From Membranipora membranacea (Eukaryota > Bryozoa > Gymnolaemata > Cheilostomatida > Membraniporidae), in the NCBI GenBank assembly GCA_914767715.1, contig OU612067.1, positions 18,417,001 to 18,481,000 of the forward strand: a stretch of 64,000 bases of DNA. Direction: 5' to 3'. Positions 52,860 to 64,000 of this stretch are shown piece after piece. A program made the position numbers and the translations under genes. A model generated the notes under the pieces. That model was not told where the DNA came from. It searched no databases and worked only from the letters and a program-made list of their open reading frames with translations. Position 1 is the first letter of the stretch, and every line of letters starts with the position of its first letter.

Positions 52860-55060
52860 GCGAAGTTATAGCGAAAAAAGTCGTAAAATCGCGCGAAAGT
52901 GTTTATCTCACTGAGTTGAGCATCTTGGTGAAAAAAATGCGCATTTTGAAAAAACTTTCAAATTTCAAATTGAAACACATATTCAGACTCAGCTTCTCGC
53001 TGCGAGTCTTTTGCCGCAAATATTGGGACGATCGGACAAAAATTGGCGAAGTTATAGCGAAAAAAGTCGTCATAACGCGCGAAAGTGTTAATCTCACTGA
53101 GTTGAAAAAAATGCGGATTTTGAAAAAACTTTCATATTTCAAACTGAAACACATATTCAGACTCAGCTTTGTGCTGCGAGTCTTTTGCTGCTAATATCGG
53201 GAAGATCGGAAAAAAATTGGCAAAGTTATAGCGAAAAAAGTCGTCAAAACGCGCGAAAGTGTTGATCTCAATGAGTCATCTTGGTGAAAAAAATGCGGAT
53301 TTTGAAAAAACTTTCATATTTTAAACTGAAACACATATTCAGACTCAGTTTTTTGCTGCGAGTCAAATGGCGCAAATATCGGGACGATCGGACAAAAATT
53401 GGCGAAGTTATAGCGAAAAAAGTCGTAAAATCGCGCGAAAGTGTTTATCTCACTGAGTTGAGCATCTTGGTGAAAATAATGCGGATTTTGAATAAAACTT
53501 TCAAATTTCAAACTGAAACACATATTCAGACTTTGCTTTTCGCTGCGAGTCTAATTGCGCAATTATCGGGACGATCAGAGAAGAATTGGTGAAGTTATAG
53601 CGAAAAATATCGCTAAAATGTTTATCTCACTGAGTTGAGCATCTTGGTGAAAAAAATGCGGATTTTGAAAAAACTTTCAAATTTCAAACCGCAACACATA
53701 TTCAGACTCAGCTTTTCGCTGCGAGTCTATTGGGACGATCGGACCAGCATTGGCGAAGTTATAGCGAAAAATGTCGCTTAAACGCGCGAAAGTGTTTATC
53801 TCACTGAGTTGAGCATCTTGGTGAAAAGAATGCGGATTTAGAAAAATCTTTCAAATTTCAAATTTAAACACATATTCAGACTCAGCTTTGCGCTGCGAAT
53901 CTTTTGCGGCTAATAACGGGACGATCGGACAAAAATTGGCGAAGTAATAGCGAAAAAAGTCGTCAAAACGCGCGAAAGTGTTTATCTCACTGAATTGAGC
54001 ATCTTGGTGAAAAAATTGCGGATTTTGAAAAAAAAAACTTTCAAATTTCAAATTGAAACACATATTCAGACTCAAATTTTCGCTGCGAGTCTGATGGCAC
54101 AAATATCGGGACGATCGGACAAGAATTGGCGAAGTTATAGCGAAAAATGTCGCTAAAACGCGTGAAAGTGTTTATCTCACTGAGTTGAGCATCTTGGTGA
54201 AAAAAATGCGGATTTTGAAAAAACTTTCAAATTTCAAATTGAAACACTTATTCTGACTCAGTTTCTCGCTGCGAGTCTTTTGCCGCAAATATCGGGACGA
54301 TCGGGACAAAAATTGGCGAAGTTATAGCGAAAAAAGTCGTCAAAACGCCCGAAAGTGTTTATCTCACTGAGTTGAGCATCTTGGTGAAAAAAATGCGCAT
54401 TTTGAAAAAACTTTCAAATTTCAAATTGAAACACTTATTCTGACTCAGTTTCTCGCTGCGAGTCTTTAGCCGCAAATATCGGGACGATCGGACAAAAATT
54501 GGCGAAGTTATAGCGAAAAATGTCGCTAAAACGCGTGAAAGTGTTTATCTCACTGAGTTGAGCATCTTGGTGAAAAAAATGCGGATTTTGAAAAAACTTT
54601 CAAATTTCAAATTTAAACACATATTCAGACTCAGCATTGCGCTGGGAATCTTTCGCCGCTAATATCAGGATGATCGGCCGAAAATTGGCAAAGTTATAGC
54701 GAAAAAAGTCGTCAAAACGCGCGAAAGTGTTTATTTCACTGAGTTGAGCATCTTGGTGAAAAAAATGCGGATTTTGAAAAAACTTTCATATTTCAAACTG
54801 AAACACATATTCAGACTCAACTTTTCGCTGCGAGTCTAATGGCGCAAATATCAGGACGATCGGAAAAAGAATTGGCGAAGTTATAGCGAAAAATGTCGCT
54901 AAAACGCGTGAAAGTGTTTATCTCACTGAGTTGAGCATCTTGGTGAAAAAAATGCGGATTTTGAAAAAACTTTCAAATTTCAAACCGAAACACATATTCA
55001 GACTCAGCTTTGCGCTGCGAGTCTTTTGCCGCTAATATAGGGACGATCGGACAAAAATTG
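52860..55060 (+). repeat. Module Q, copy 2 (about 12 monomers)
   Basis: Near-identical to Q copy 1 from about 53033 onward, with one additional leading monomer (52860-53040) that is B-like at 'gcgcattttg' and 'gtcgtaaaatcg'. Length 2201 bp against 2014 bp in copy 1, a difference of one monomer. Confidence 0.82.
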
Positions 55061-56344
55061 GCGAATTTATAGCGAAAAAAGTCGTCATAACGCGCGAAAG
55101 TGTTTATCTCACTGAGTTGAAAAAAATGCGGATTTTGAAAAAACTTTCAAATTTCAAATTGAAACACATATTCAGACTCAGCTTTTCGCTGCGAGTCTAA
55201 TGGCGCATATATCGGGACGATCGGACTAGAATTGGCGAAGTAATAGCGAAAAATGTCGCTTAAACACGCGAAAGTGTTTCTCTCACTGAGTTGAGCATCT
55301 TGGTGAAAAAAATGCGGATTTTGAAAAAACTTTCAAATTTCAAACCGAAACACATATTCAGACTCAGCTTTGTGCTGCGATTCTTTTGCCGCTAATATCA
55401 GGACGATCGGACGAAAATTGGCAAAGTTATAGCGAAAAAAGTCGTCAAAACGCGCGAAAGTGTTTATCTCACTGAGTCATCTTGGTGAAAAAAATGCGGA
55501 TTTAGAAAAAACTTTCAAATTTCAAATTTAAACACATATTCAGACTCAGCTTTGCGCTGCGACTCTTTTGCGGCTAATATCGGGACGATCGGACAAAAAT
55601 TGGCGAAGTAATAGCGAAAAAAGTTGTCAAAACGCGCGAAAGTGTTTATCTCACTGAGTTGAGCATCTTGGTGAAAAAAATGCGGATTTTGAAAAAAACT
55701 TTCAAATTTCAAATTGAAACACATATTCAGACTCAGCTTTTCGCTGCGAGTCTAATGGCGCAAATATCGGGACGATCGGACTAGAATTGGCGAAGTAATA
55801 GCGAAAAATGTCGCTTAAACACGCGAAAGTGTTTCTCTTACTGAGTTGAGCATCTTGGTGAAAAAAATGTGGATTTTGAAAAAACTTTCAAATTTCAAAC
55901 CGAAATACATATTCAGACTCAGCTTTGTGCTGCAATTCTTTTGCCGCTAATATCAGGACGATCGGACGAAAATTGGCAAAGTTATAGCGAAAAAAGTCGT
56001 CAAAACGCGCGAAAGTGTTTATCTCACTGAGGAATCTTGGTGAAAAAAATGCAGATTTAGAAAAATCTTTCAAATTTCAAATTTAAACACATATTCAGAC
56101 TCAGCTTTGCGCTGCGAATCTTTTGCGGCTAATATCGGGACGATCGGACAAAAATTGGCGAAGTAATAGCAAAAAAAGTCGTCAAAACGCGCGAAAGTGT
56201 TTATCTCACTGAATTGAGCATCTTGGTGAAAAAAATGCGGATTTTGAAAAAAACTTTCAAATTTCAAATTGAAACACATATTCAGACTCAACTTTTCGCT
56301 GCGAGTCTAATGGCGCAAATATCGGGACGATCGGACAAAAATTG
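55061..56344 (+). repeat. Module P, copy 4 (7 monomers)
   Basis: P start at 55061, next P start at 56345, 1284 bp. Same monomer order as copies 1 and 2. One local difference is 'gaggaatcttgg' at about 56030 where other copies have 'gagtcatcttgg'. Confidence 0.83.
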
Positions 56345-57627
56345 GCGAATTTATAGCGAAAAAAGTCGTCATAACGCGCGAAAGTGTTTATCTCACTGAG
56401 TTGAAAAAAATGCGGATTTTGAAAAAACTTTCAAATTTCAAATTGAAACACATATTCAGACTCAGCTTTTCGCTGCGAGTCTAATGGCGCATATATCGGG
56501 ACGATCGGACTAGAATTGGCGAAGTAATAGCGAAAAATGTCGCTTAAACACGCGAAAGTGTTTCTCTCACTGAGTTGAGCATCTTGGTGAAAAAAATGCG
56601 GATTTTGAAAAAACTTTCAAATTTCAAACCGAAACACATATTCAGACTCAGCTTTGTGCTGCGATTCTTTTGCCGCTAATATCAGGACGATCGGACGAAA
56701 ATTGGCAAAGTTATAGCGAAAAAAGTCGTCAAAACGCGCGAAAGTGTTTATCTCACTGAGTCATCTTGGTGAAAAAAATGCGGATTTAGAAAAAACTTTC
56801 AAATTTCAAATTTAAACACATATTCAGACTCAGCTTTGCGCTGCGACTCTTTTGCGGCTAATATCGGGACGATCGGACAAAAATTGGCGAAGTAATAGCG
56901 AAAAAAGTTGTCAAAACGCGCGAAAGTGTTTATCTCACTGAGTTGAGCATCTTGGTGAAAAAAATGCGGATTTTGAAAAAAACTTTCAAATTTCAAATTG
57001 AAACACATATTCAGACTCAGCTTTTCGCTGCGAGTCTAATGGCGCAAATATCGGGACGATCGGACTAGAATTGGCGAAGTAATAGCGAAAAATGTCGCTT
57101 AAACACGCGAAAGTGTTTCTCTTACTGAGTTGAGCATCTTGGTGAAAAAAATGTGGATTTTGAAAAAACTTTCAAATTTCAAACCGAAATACATATTCAG
57201 ACTCAGCTTTGTGCTGCGATTCTTTTGCCGCTAATATCAGGACGATCGGACGAAAATTGGCAAAGTTATAGCGAAAAAAGTCGTCAAAACGCGCGAAAGT
57301 GTTTATCTCACTGAGTCATCTTGGTGAAAAAAATGCAGATTTAGAAAAATCTTTCAAATTTCAAATTTAAACACATATTCAGACTCAGCTTTGCGCTGCG
57401 AATCTTTTGCGGCTAATATCGGGACGATCGGACAAAAATTGGCGAAGTAATAGCAAAAAAAGTCGTCAAAACGCGCGAAAGTGTTTATCTCACTGAATTG
57501 AGCATCTTGGTGAAAAAAATGCGGATTTTGAAAAAAACTTTCAAATTTCAAATTGAAACACATATTCAGACTCAACTTTTCGCAGCGAGTCTAATGGCGC
57601 AAATATCGGGACGATCGGACAAAATTG
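56345..57627 (+). repeat. Module P, copy 5 (7 monomers)
   Basis: Direct tandem copy of module P copy 4, almost identical, at an offset of 1284 bp. A P-P pair is therefore present twice in domain C, here and at 47162-49743. Confidence 0.83.
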
Positions 57628-59284
57628 GCGAAGTTATAGCGAAAAAAGTCGTAAAATCGCGCGAAAGTGTTTATCTCACTGAGTTGAGCATCTTGGTGAA
57701 AATAATGCGGATTTTGAATAAAACTTTCAAATTTCAAACTGAAACACATATTCAGACTTTGCTTTTCGCTGCGAGTCTAATTGCGCAATTATCGGGACGA
57801 TCAGAGAAGAATTGGCGAAGTTATAGCGAAAAATATCGCTAAAATGTTTATCTCACTGAGTTGAGCATCTTGGTGAAAAAAATGCGGATTTTGAAAAAAC
57901 TTTCAAATTTCAAACCGCAACACATATTCAGACTCAGCTTTTCGCTGCGAGTCTATTGGGACGATCGGACCAGCATTGGCGAAGTTATAGCGAAAAATGT
58001 CGCTTAAACGCGCGAAAGTGTTTATCTCACTGAGTTGAGCATCTTGGTGAAAAGAATGCGGATTTAGAAAAATCTTTCAAATTTCAAATTTAAACACATA
58101 TTCAGACTCAGCTTTGCGCTGCAAATCTTTTGCGGCTAATAACGGGACGATCGGACAAAAATTGGCGAAGTAATAGCGAAAAAAGTCGTCAAAACGCGCG
58201 AAAGTGTTTATCTCACTGAATTGAGCATCTTGGTGAAAAAATTGCGGATTTTGAAAAAAAAACTTTCAAATTTCAAATTGAAACACATATTCAGACTCAA
58301 ATTTTCGCTGCGAGTCTGATGGCACAAATATCGGGACGATCGGACAAGAATTGGCGAAGTTATAGCGAAAAATGTCGCTAAAACGGACGAAAGTGTTTAT
58401 CTCACTGAGTTGAGCATCTTGGTGAAAAAAATGCGGATTTTGAAAAAACTTTCAAATTTCAAATTGAAACACTTATTCTGACTCAGTTTCTCGCTGCGAG
58501 TCTTTTGCCGCAAATATCGGGACGATCGGACAAAAATTGGCGAAGTTATAGCGAAAAAAGTCGTCAAAACGCCCGAAAGTGTTTATCTCACTGAGTTGAG
58601 CATCTTGGTGAAAAAAATGCGCATTTTGAAAAAACTTTCAAATTTCAAATTGAAACACTTATTCTGACTCAGTTTCTCGCTGCGAGTCTTTAGCCGCAAA
58701 TATCGGGACGATCGGACAAAAATTGGCGAAGTTATAGCGAAAGATGTCGCTAAAACGCGTGAAAGTGTTTATCTCACTGAGTTGAGCATCTTGGTGAAAA
58801 AAATGCGGATTTTGAAAAAACTTTCAAATTTCAAATTTAAACACATATTCAGACTCAGCATTGCGCTGGGAATCTTTCGCCGCTAATATCAGGATGATCG
58901 GCCGAAAATTGGCAAAGTTATAGCGAAAAAAGTCGTCAAAACGCGCGAAAGTGTTTATTTCACTGAGTTGAGCATCTTGGTGAAAAAAATGCGGATTTTG
59001 AAAAAACTTTCATATTTCAAACTGAAACACATATTCAGACTCAACTTTTCGCTGCGAGTCTAATGGCGCAAATATCAGGACGATCGGAAAAAGAATTGGC
59101 GAAGTTATAGCGAAAAATGTCGCTAAAACGCGTGAAAGTGTTTATCTCACTGAGTTGAGCATCTTGGTGAAAAAAATGCGGATTTTGAAAAAACTTTCAA
59201 ATTTCAAACCGAAACACATATTCAGACTCAGCTTTGCGCTGCGAGTCTTTTGCCGCTAATATAGGGACGATCGGACAAAAATTG
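57628..59284 (+). repeat. Module Q, copy 3 (about 9 monomers, shortened)
   Basis: 1657 bp. It lacks about two of the leading monomers of Q copy 1 and passes from the end of P directly to the copy containing 'gaaaataatgcgg' and 'gactttgc' (57755). The remainder matches Q copy 2 at an offset of about 4225 bp. The B-like alpha pair is kept (about 58390-58760). Confidence 0.8.
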
Positions 59285-60567
59285 GCGAATTTATAGCGAA
59301 AAAAGTCGTCATAACGCGCGAAAGTGTTTATCTCACTGAGTTGAAAAAAATGCGGATTTTGAAAAAACTTTCAAATTTCAAATTGAAACACATATTCAGA
59401 CTCAGCTTTTCGCTGCGAGTCTAATGGCGCATATATCGGGACGATCGGACTAGAATTGGCGAAGTAATAGCGAAAAATGTCGCTTAAACACGCGAAAGTG
59501 TTTCTCTCACTGAGTTGAGCATCTTGGTGAAAAAAATGCGGATTTTGAAAAAACTTTCAAATTTCAAACCGAAACACATATTCAGACTCAGCTTTGTGCT
59601 GCGATTCTTTTGCCGCTAATATCAGGACGATCGGACGAAAATTGGCAAAGTTATAGCGAAAAAAGTCGTCAAAACGCGCGAAAGTGTTTATCTCACTGAG
59701 TCATCTTGGTGAAAAAAATGCGGATTTAGAAAAAACTTTCAAATTTCAAATTTAAACACATATTCAGACTCAGCTTTGCGCTGCGACTCTTTTGCGGCTA
59801 ATATCGGGACGATCGGACAAAAATTGGCGAAGTAATAGCGAAAAAAGTTGTCAAAACGCGCGAAAGTGTTTATCTCACTGAGTTGAGCATCTTGGTGAAA
59901 AAAATGCGGATTTTGAAAAAAACTTTCAAATTTCAAATTGAAACACATATTCAGACTCAGCTTTTCGCTGCGAGTCTAATGGCGCAAATATCGGGACGAT
60001 CGGACTAGAATTGGCGAAGTAATAGCGAAAAATGTCGCTTAAACACGCGAAAGTGTTTCTCTTACTGAGTTGAGCATCTTGGTGAAAAAAATGTGGATTT
60101 TGAAAAAACTTTCAAATTTCAAACCGAAATACATATTCAGACTCAGCTTTGTGCTGCGATTCTTTTGCCGCTAATATCAGGACGATCGGACGAAAATTGG
60201 CAAAGTTATAGCGAAAAAAGTCGTCAAAACGCGCGAAAGTGTTTATCTCACTGAGTCATCTTGGTGAAAAAAATGCAGATTTAGAAAAATCTTTCAAATT
60301 TCAAATTTAAACACATATTCAGACTCAGCTTTGCGCTGCAAATCTTTTGCGGCTAATATCGGGACGATCGGACAAAAATTGGCGAAGTAATAGCAAAAAA
60401 AGTCGTCAAAACGCGCGAAAGTGTTTATCTCACTGAATTGAGCATCTTGGTGAAAAAAATGCGGATTTTGAAAAAAACTTTCAAATTTCAAATTGAAACA
60501 CATATTCAGACTCAACTTTTCGCTGCGAGTCTAATGGCGCAAATATCGGGACGATCGGACAAAAATT
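59285..60567 (+). repeat. Module P, copy 6 (7 monomers)
   Basis: Starts at the P marker and runs 1283 bp, 2940 bp after the start of P copy 5. The order of variant monomers is unchanged. Confidence 0.82.
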
Positions 60568-62755
60568 GGCGAAGTTATAGCGAAAAAAGTCGTAAAATCG
60601 CGTGAAAGTGTTTATCTCACTGAGTTGAGCATCTTGGTGAAAAAAATGCGCATTTTGTAAAAACTTTCAAATTTCAAATTGAAACACATATTCAGACTCA
60701 GCTTCTCGCTGCGAGTCTTTTGCCGCAAATATTGGGACGATCGGACAAAAATTGGCGAAGTTATAGCGAAAAAAGTCGTCATAACGCGCGAAAGTGTTAA
60801 TCTCACTGAGTTGAAAAAAATGCGGATTTTGAAAAAAACTTTCATATTTCAAACTGAAACACATATTCAGACTCAGCTTTGTGCTGCGAGTCTTTTGCCG
60901 CTAATATCGGGAAGATCGGAAAAAAATTGGCAAAGTTATAGCGAAAAAAGTCGTCAAAACGCGCGAAAGTGTTGATCTCAATGAGTCATCTTGGTGAAAA
61001 AAATGCGGATTTTGAAAAAACTTTCATATTTTAAACTGAAACACATATTCAGACTCAGTTTTTTGCTGCGAGTCAAATGGCGCAAATATCGGGACGATCG
61101 GACAAAAATTGGCGAAGTTATAGCGAAAAAAGTCGTAAAATCGCGCGAAAGTGTTTATCTCACTGAGTTGAGCATCTTGGTGAAAATAATGCGGATTTTG
61201 AAAAAAACTTTCAAATTTCAAACTGAAACACATATTCAGACTTTGCTTTTCGCTGCGAGTCTAATTGCGCAATTATCGGGACGATCAGAGAAGAATTGGC
61301 GAAGTTATAGCGAAAAATATCGCTAAAATGTTTATCTCACTGAGTTGAGCATCTTGGTGAAAAAAATGCGGATTTTGAAAAAACTTTCAAATTTCAAACC
61401 GCAACACATGTTCAGACTCAGCTTTTCGCTGCGAGTCTAATGGCGCAAATATTGGGACGATCGGACCAGCATTGGCGAAGTTATAGCGAAAAATGTCGCT
61501 TAAACGCGCGAAAGTGTTTATCTCACTGAGTTGAGCATCTTGGTGAAAGAATGCGGATTTAGAAAAATCTTTCAAATTTCAAATTTAAACACATATTCAG
61601 ACTCAGCTTTGCGCTGCGAATCTTTTGCGGCTAATATCGGGACGATCGGACAAAGATTGGCGAAGTAATAGCGAAAAAAGTCGTCAAAACGCGCGAAAGT
61701 GTTTATCTCACTGAATTGAGCATCTTGGTGAAAAAATTGCGGATTTTGAAAAAAACTTTCAAATTTCAAATTGAAACACATATTCAGACTCAACTTTTCG
61801 CTGCGAGTCTAATGGCACAAATATCGGGACGATCGGACAAGAATTGGCGAAGTTATAGCGAAAAATGTCGCTAAAACGCGTGAAAGTGTTTATCTCACTG
61901 AGTTGAGCATCTTGGTGAAAAAAATGCGGATTTTGAAAAAACTTTCAAATTTCAAATTGAAACACTTATTCTGACTCAGTTTCTCGCTGCGAGTCTTTTG
62001 CCGCAAATATCGGGACGATCGGACAAAAATTGGCGAAGTTATAGCGAAAAAAGTCGTCAAAACGCGCGAAAGTGTTTATCTCACTGAGTTGAAAAAAAGG
62101 CGGATTTTGAAAAAACTTTCAAATTTCAAATTGATACACATATTCAGACTCAGCTTTGTGCTGCGAGTCTTTTGCCGCTAATATCAGGACGATGGGACGA
62201 AAATTTGCAAAGTTATAGCGAAAAAAGTCGTCAAAACGCGCGAAAGTGTTACTGAGTCATCTTGGTGAAAAAAATGCGGATTTAGAAAAAATTTTGAAAT
62301 TTCAAATTTAAACACATATTCAGACTCAGCATTGCGCTGGGAATCTTTCGCCGCTAATATCAGGATGATCGGCCGAAAATTGGCAAAGTTATAGCGAAAA
62401 AAGTCGTCAAAACGCGCGAAAGTGTTTATTTCACTGAGTTGAGCATCTTGGTGAAAAAAATGCGGATTTTGAAAAAACTTTCATATTTCAAACTGAAACA
62501 CATATTCAGACTCAACTTTTCGCTGCGAGTCTAATGGCGCAAATATCAGGACGATCAGAAAAAGAATTGGCGAAGTTATAGCGAAAAATGTCGCTAAAAC
62601 GCGTGAAAGTGTTTATCTCACTGAGTTGAGCATCTTGGTGAAAAAAATGCGGATTTTGAAAAAACTTTCAAATTTCAAACCGAAACACATATTCAGACTC
62701 AGCTTTGCGCTGCGAGTCTTTTGCCGCTAATATAGGGACGATCGGACAAAAATTG
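60568..62755 (+). repeat. Module Q, copy 4 (about 12 monomers, variant)
   Basis: Contains 'catattttaaactg' and 'gactttgc' (61239) as in the other Q copies. It differs in keeping the 12 bases missing in the 'gtctattggg' copies (here the full 'aatggcgcaaat' is present near 61440), so it represents the state before that deletion, or a repaired copy. It has only one B-like alpha monomer (about 61890-62060), followed by a variant monomer with 'aaaaaggcgg'. Confidence 0.78.
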
Positions 62756-63711
62756 GCGAATTTATAGCGAAAAAAGTCGTCATAACGCGCGAAAGTGTTT
62801 ATCTCACTGAGTTGAAAAAAATGCGGATTTTGAAAAAACTTTCAAATTTCAAACCGACACACATATTCAGACTCAGCTTTGCGCTGCGAGTCTTTTGCCG
62901 CTATTATAGGGATGATCAGACAAAAATTGGCGAAGTTATAGCGAAAAAAGTCGTCATAACGCGCGAAAGTGTTAATCTCACTGAGTTGAAATAAATGCGG
63001 ATTTTGAAAAAACTTTCATATTTCAAACTGAAACACATATTCAGACTCAGCTTTTTGCTGCGAGTCTAATGGCGCAAATATCGGGACAATCGGACAAGAA
63101 TTGGCGAAGTTATAGCGAAAAAAGTCGTCAAAACGAGCGAAAGTGTTTATCTCACCGAGTTGAGCATCTTGGTGAAAATAATGCGGATTTTGAAAAAAAC
63201 TTTTAAATTTCAAACTGAAACACATATTCAGACTTTGCTTTTCGCTGCGAGTCTAATTGCGCAATTATCGGGACAATCAGAGAAGAATTGGCGAAGTTAT
63301 AGCGAAAAATGTCGCTAAAATGTTTATCTCACTGAGTTGAGCATCTTGGTGAAAAAAATGCGGATTTTGAAAAAACTTTCAAATTTCAAATTGAAACACT
63401 TATTCTGACTCAGTTTCTCGCTGCGAGTCTTTTGCCGCAAAATATCGGGACGATCGGACAAAAATTGGCGAAGTTATAGCGAAAAAAGTCGTCAAAACGC
63501 GCGAAAGTGTTTATCTCACTGAGTTGAGCATCTTGGTGAAAAAAATGCGCATTTTGAAAAACTTTCAAATTTCAAATTGAAACATTTATTCTGACTCAGT
63601 TTCTCGCTGCGAGTCTTTAGCCGCAAATATCGGGACGATCGGACAAAAATTGGCGAAGTTATAGCGAAAAAAAGTCGTCAAAACGCGCGAAAGTGTTTAT
63701 CTCACTGAGTT
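62756..63711 (+). repeat. Terminal monomers of the array
   Basis: About five monomers. They begin with a P marker, then carry unique changes ('ccgacacac', 'ctattatagggatgatcag', 'gttgaaataaatg'), a 'gactttgc' copy (63231), and finish with two B-like alpha monomers, the second with 'ctttagccgc' as in module Q. The last copy is cut at monomer position 19 ('ctcactgagtt'). Confidence 0.85.
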
Positions 63712-64000
63712 AAAGGGCAACCAAGGTTTCAAACAACTTCTCATTGATGGCCATTGATTAATAGCAGATTGCACCTTCTGCATGGGGAAAAAGACAAAAT
63801 ATAATTCGGATGATTTTTCAGCCAGAATTCTTGTGAAACATTTCTTCACTCAGGTACTCAAACTCAGCTAAAAGAGAATACAACATAGCAGTTTCCTGTT
63901 CCTGTTATTATTTAGCCTGTGCTCTATAATTATTACAGCAAAGTCTTGGAACCTCCCATAAACTGAAGTGTTACCCAGCTTAGAGTCAGCAACTACTTTG
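63712..64000. other. Non-repetitive flank, no gene recognised
   Basis: The satellite stops sharply after 'ctcactgagtt' and the rest bears no similarity to the monomer that I can see. It is AT-rich with a single CpG ('attcgga') in 289 bases. I see no open reading frame of note, no AATAAA signal, no tandem repeat and no transposon end that I recognise. It could be unique DNA or part of a dispersed repeat; the sequence shown does not decide. Confidence 0.85.

Larger units (their letters stand above)
47162..63711 (+). repeat. Satellite array, domain C (diverged, edge of array)
   Basis: About 90 monomers of the same satellite, recognisable by the shared frame ('gtgttt', 'aaactttcaaattt', 'gacgatcgg', 'gcgaagt'). 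They differ from domain B: 'tgcggattttg' in most copies, 'cacatattcagactcag' in place of 'cacttattctgactcag', 'gtcgtcaaaacgcgcg' or 'gtcgcttaaacacgcg' at the 3' end, and recurrent small deletions (4 bp in 'ctgagtcatc', 12 bp in 'gttgaaaaaaatg', 12 bp in 'gtctattggg'). Individual monomers differ strongly from each other, but blocks of 6 to 12 monomers are repeated nearly unchanged at distances of 1.28 to 4.2 kb, so the higher-order unit here is multi-kilobase. The more diverged state next to unique DNA is typical of satellite edges. Confidence 0.95.

Noticed and set aside
47162-63711. Domain C as a different satellite family
   Set aside because: The monomers align to domain B along their whole length with the same landmarks, and B-like copies are interspersed. 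It is a diverged part of the same family.
63712-64000. Exon or transposon end in the flank
   Set aside because: No long open frame, splice pattern, terminal repeat, target-site duplication or polyadenylation signal could be pointed to in 289 bases.

Overview
This window is satellite DNA. From position 1 to 63711 (two N-gaps excepted) it is an uninterrupted head-to-tail array of one monomer of 186 bp, every readable copy on the same strand, roughly 340 copies. Only the last 289 bases (63712-64000) are different, and they look like ordinary non-repetitive, CpG-poor eukaryotic DNA. I find no protein-coding gene, RNA gene, insertion sequence, CRISPR array or transposon. The open reading frames present are one or two monomers long and are by-products of a period that is divisible by three (62 codons).

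Organism: a eukaryote. The single-copy edge has one CpG in 289 bases, which fits a genome with methylation-driven CpG loss such as a vertebrate. I cannot name the species or the satellite family. The 186 bp period, the higher-order organisation and the single orientation fit a centromeric or pericentromeric satellite, but that is inference.

Layout. Monomer numbering here starts at the 'gtgtttat' motif. Domain A (1-6367) has 'gcgcattttg' at monomer position 41. A 500-N gap follows (6368-6867). Domain B (6868-46961) is very homogeneous: most monomers have 'gcgcgttttg' at that place, mixed with a second type that keeps 'gcgcattttg'. These types, called alpha, beta and gamma here, are ordered into 2-, 3-, 5-, 6- and 7-monomer higher-order repeats. 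A 200-N gap follows (46962-47161). Domain C (47162-63711) is more diverged ('gcggattttg', 'cacatattcag') and is built from two alternating multi-monomer modules, P (about 1.28 kb) and Q (about 1.7-2.2 kb). The array then stops abruptly at monomer position 19 and unique DNA begins.

The points most worth following are: (i) CpG enrichment of the monomer (14 CpG in 186 bp, observed/expected about 2) beside a CpG-depleted flank; (ii) both gaps falling exactly where the array changes type, with loss of repeat phase; (iii) the P/Q architecture at the array edge; (iv) clear recombinant monomers and rare-variant markers that expose multi-kilobase duplications; (v) a roughly 30 bp segment of the monomer where many independent small rearrangements cluster, and at which the array itself ends.
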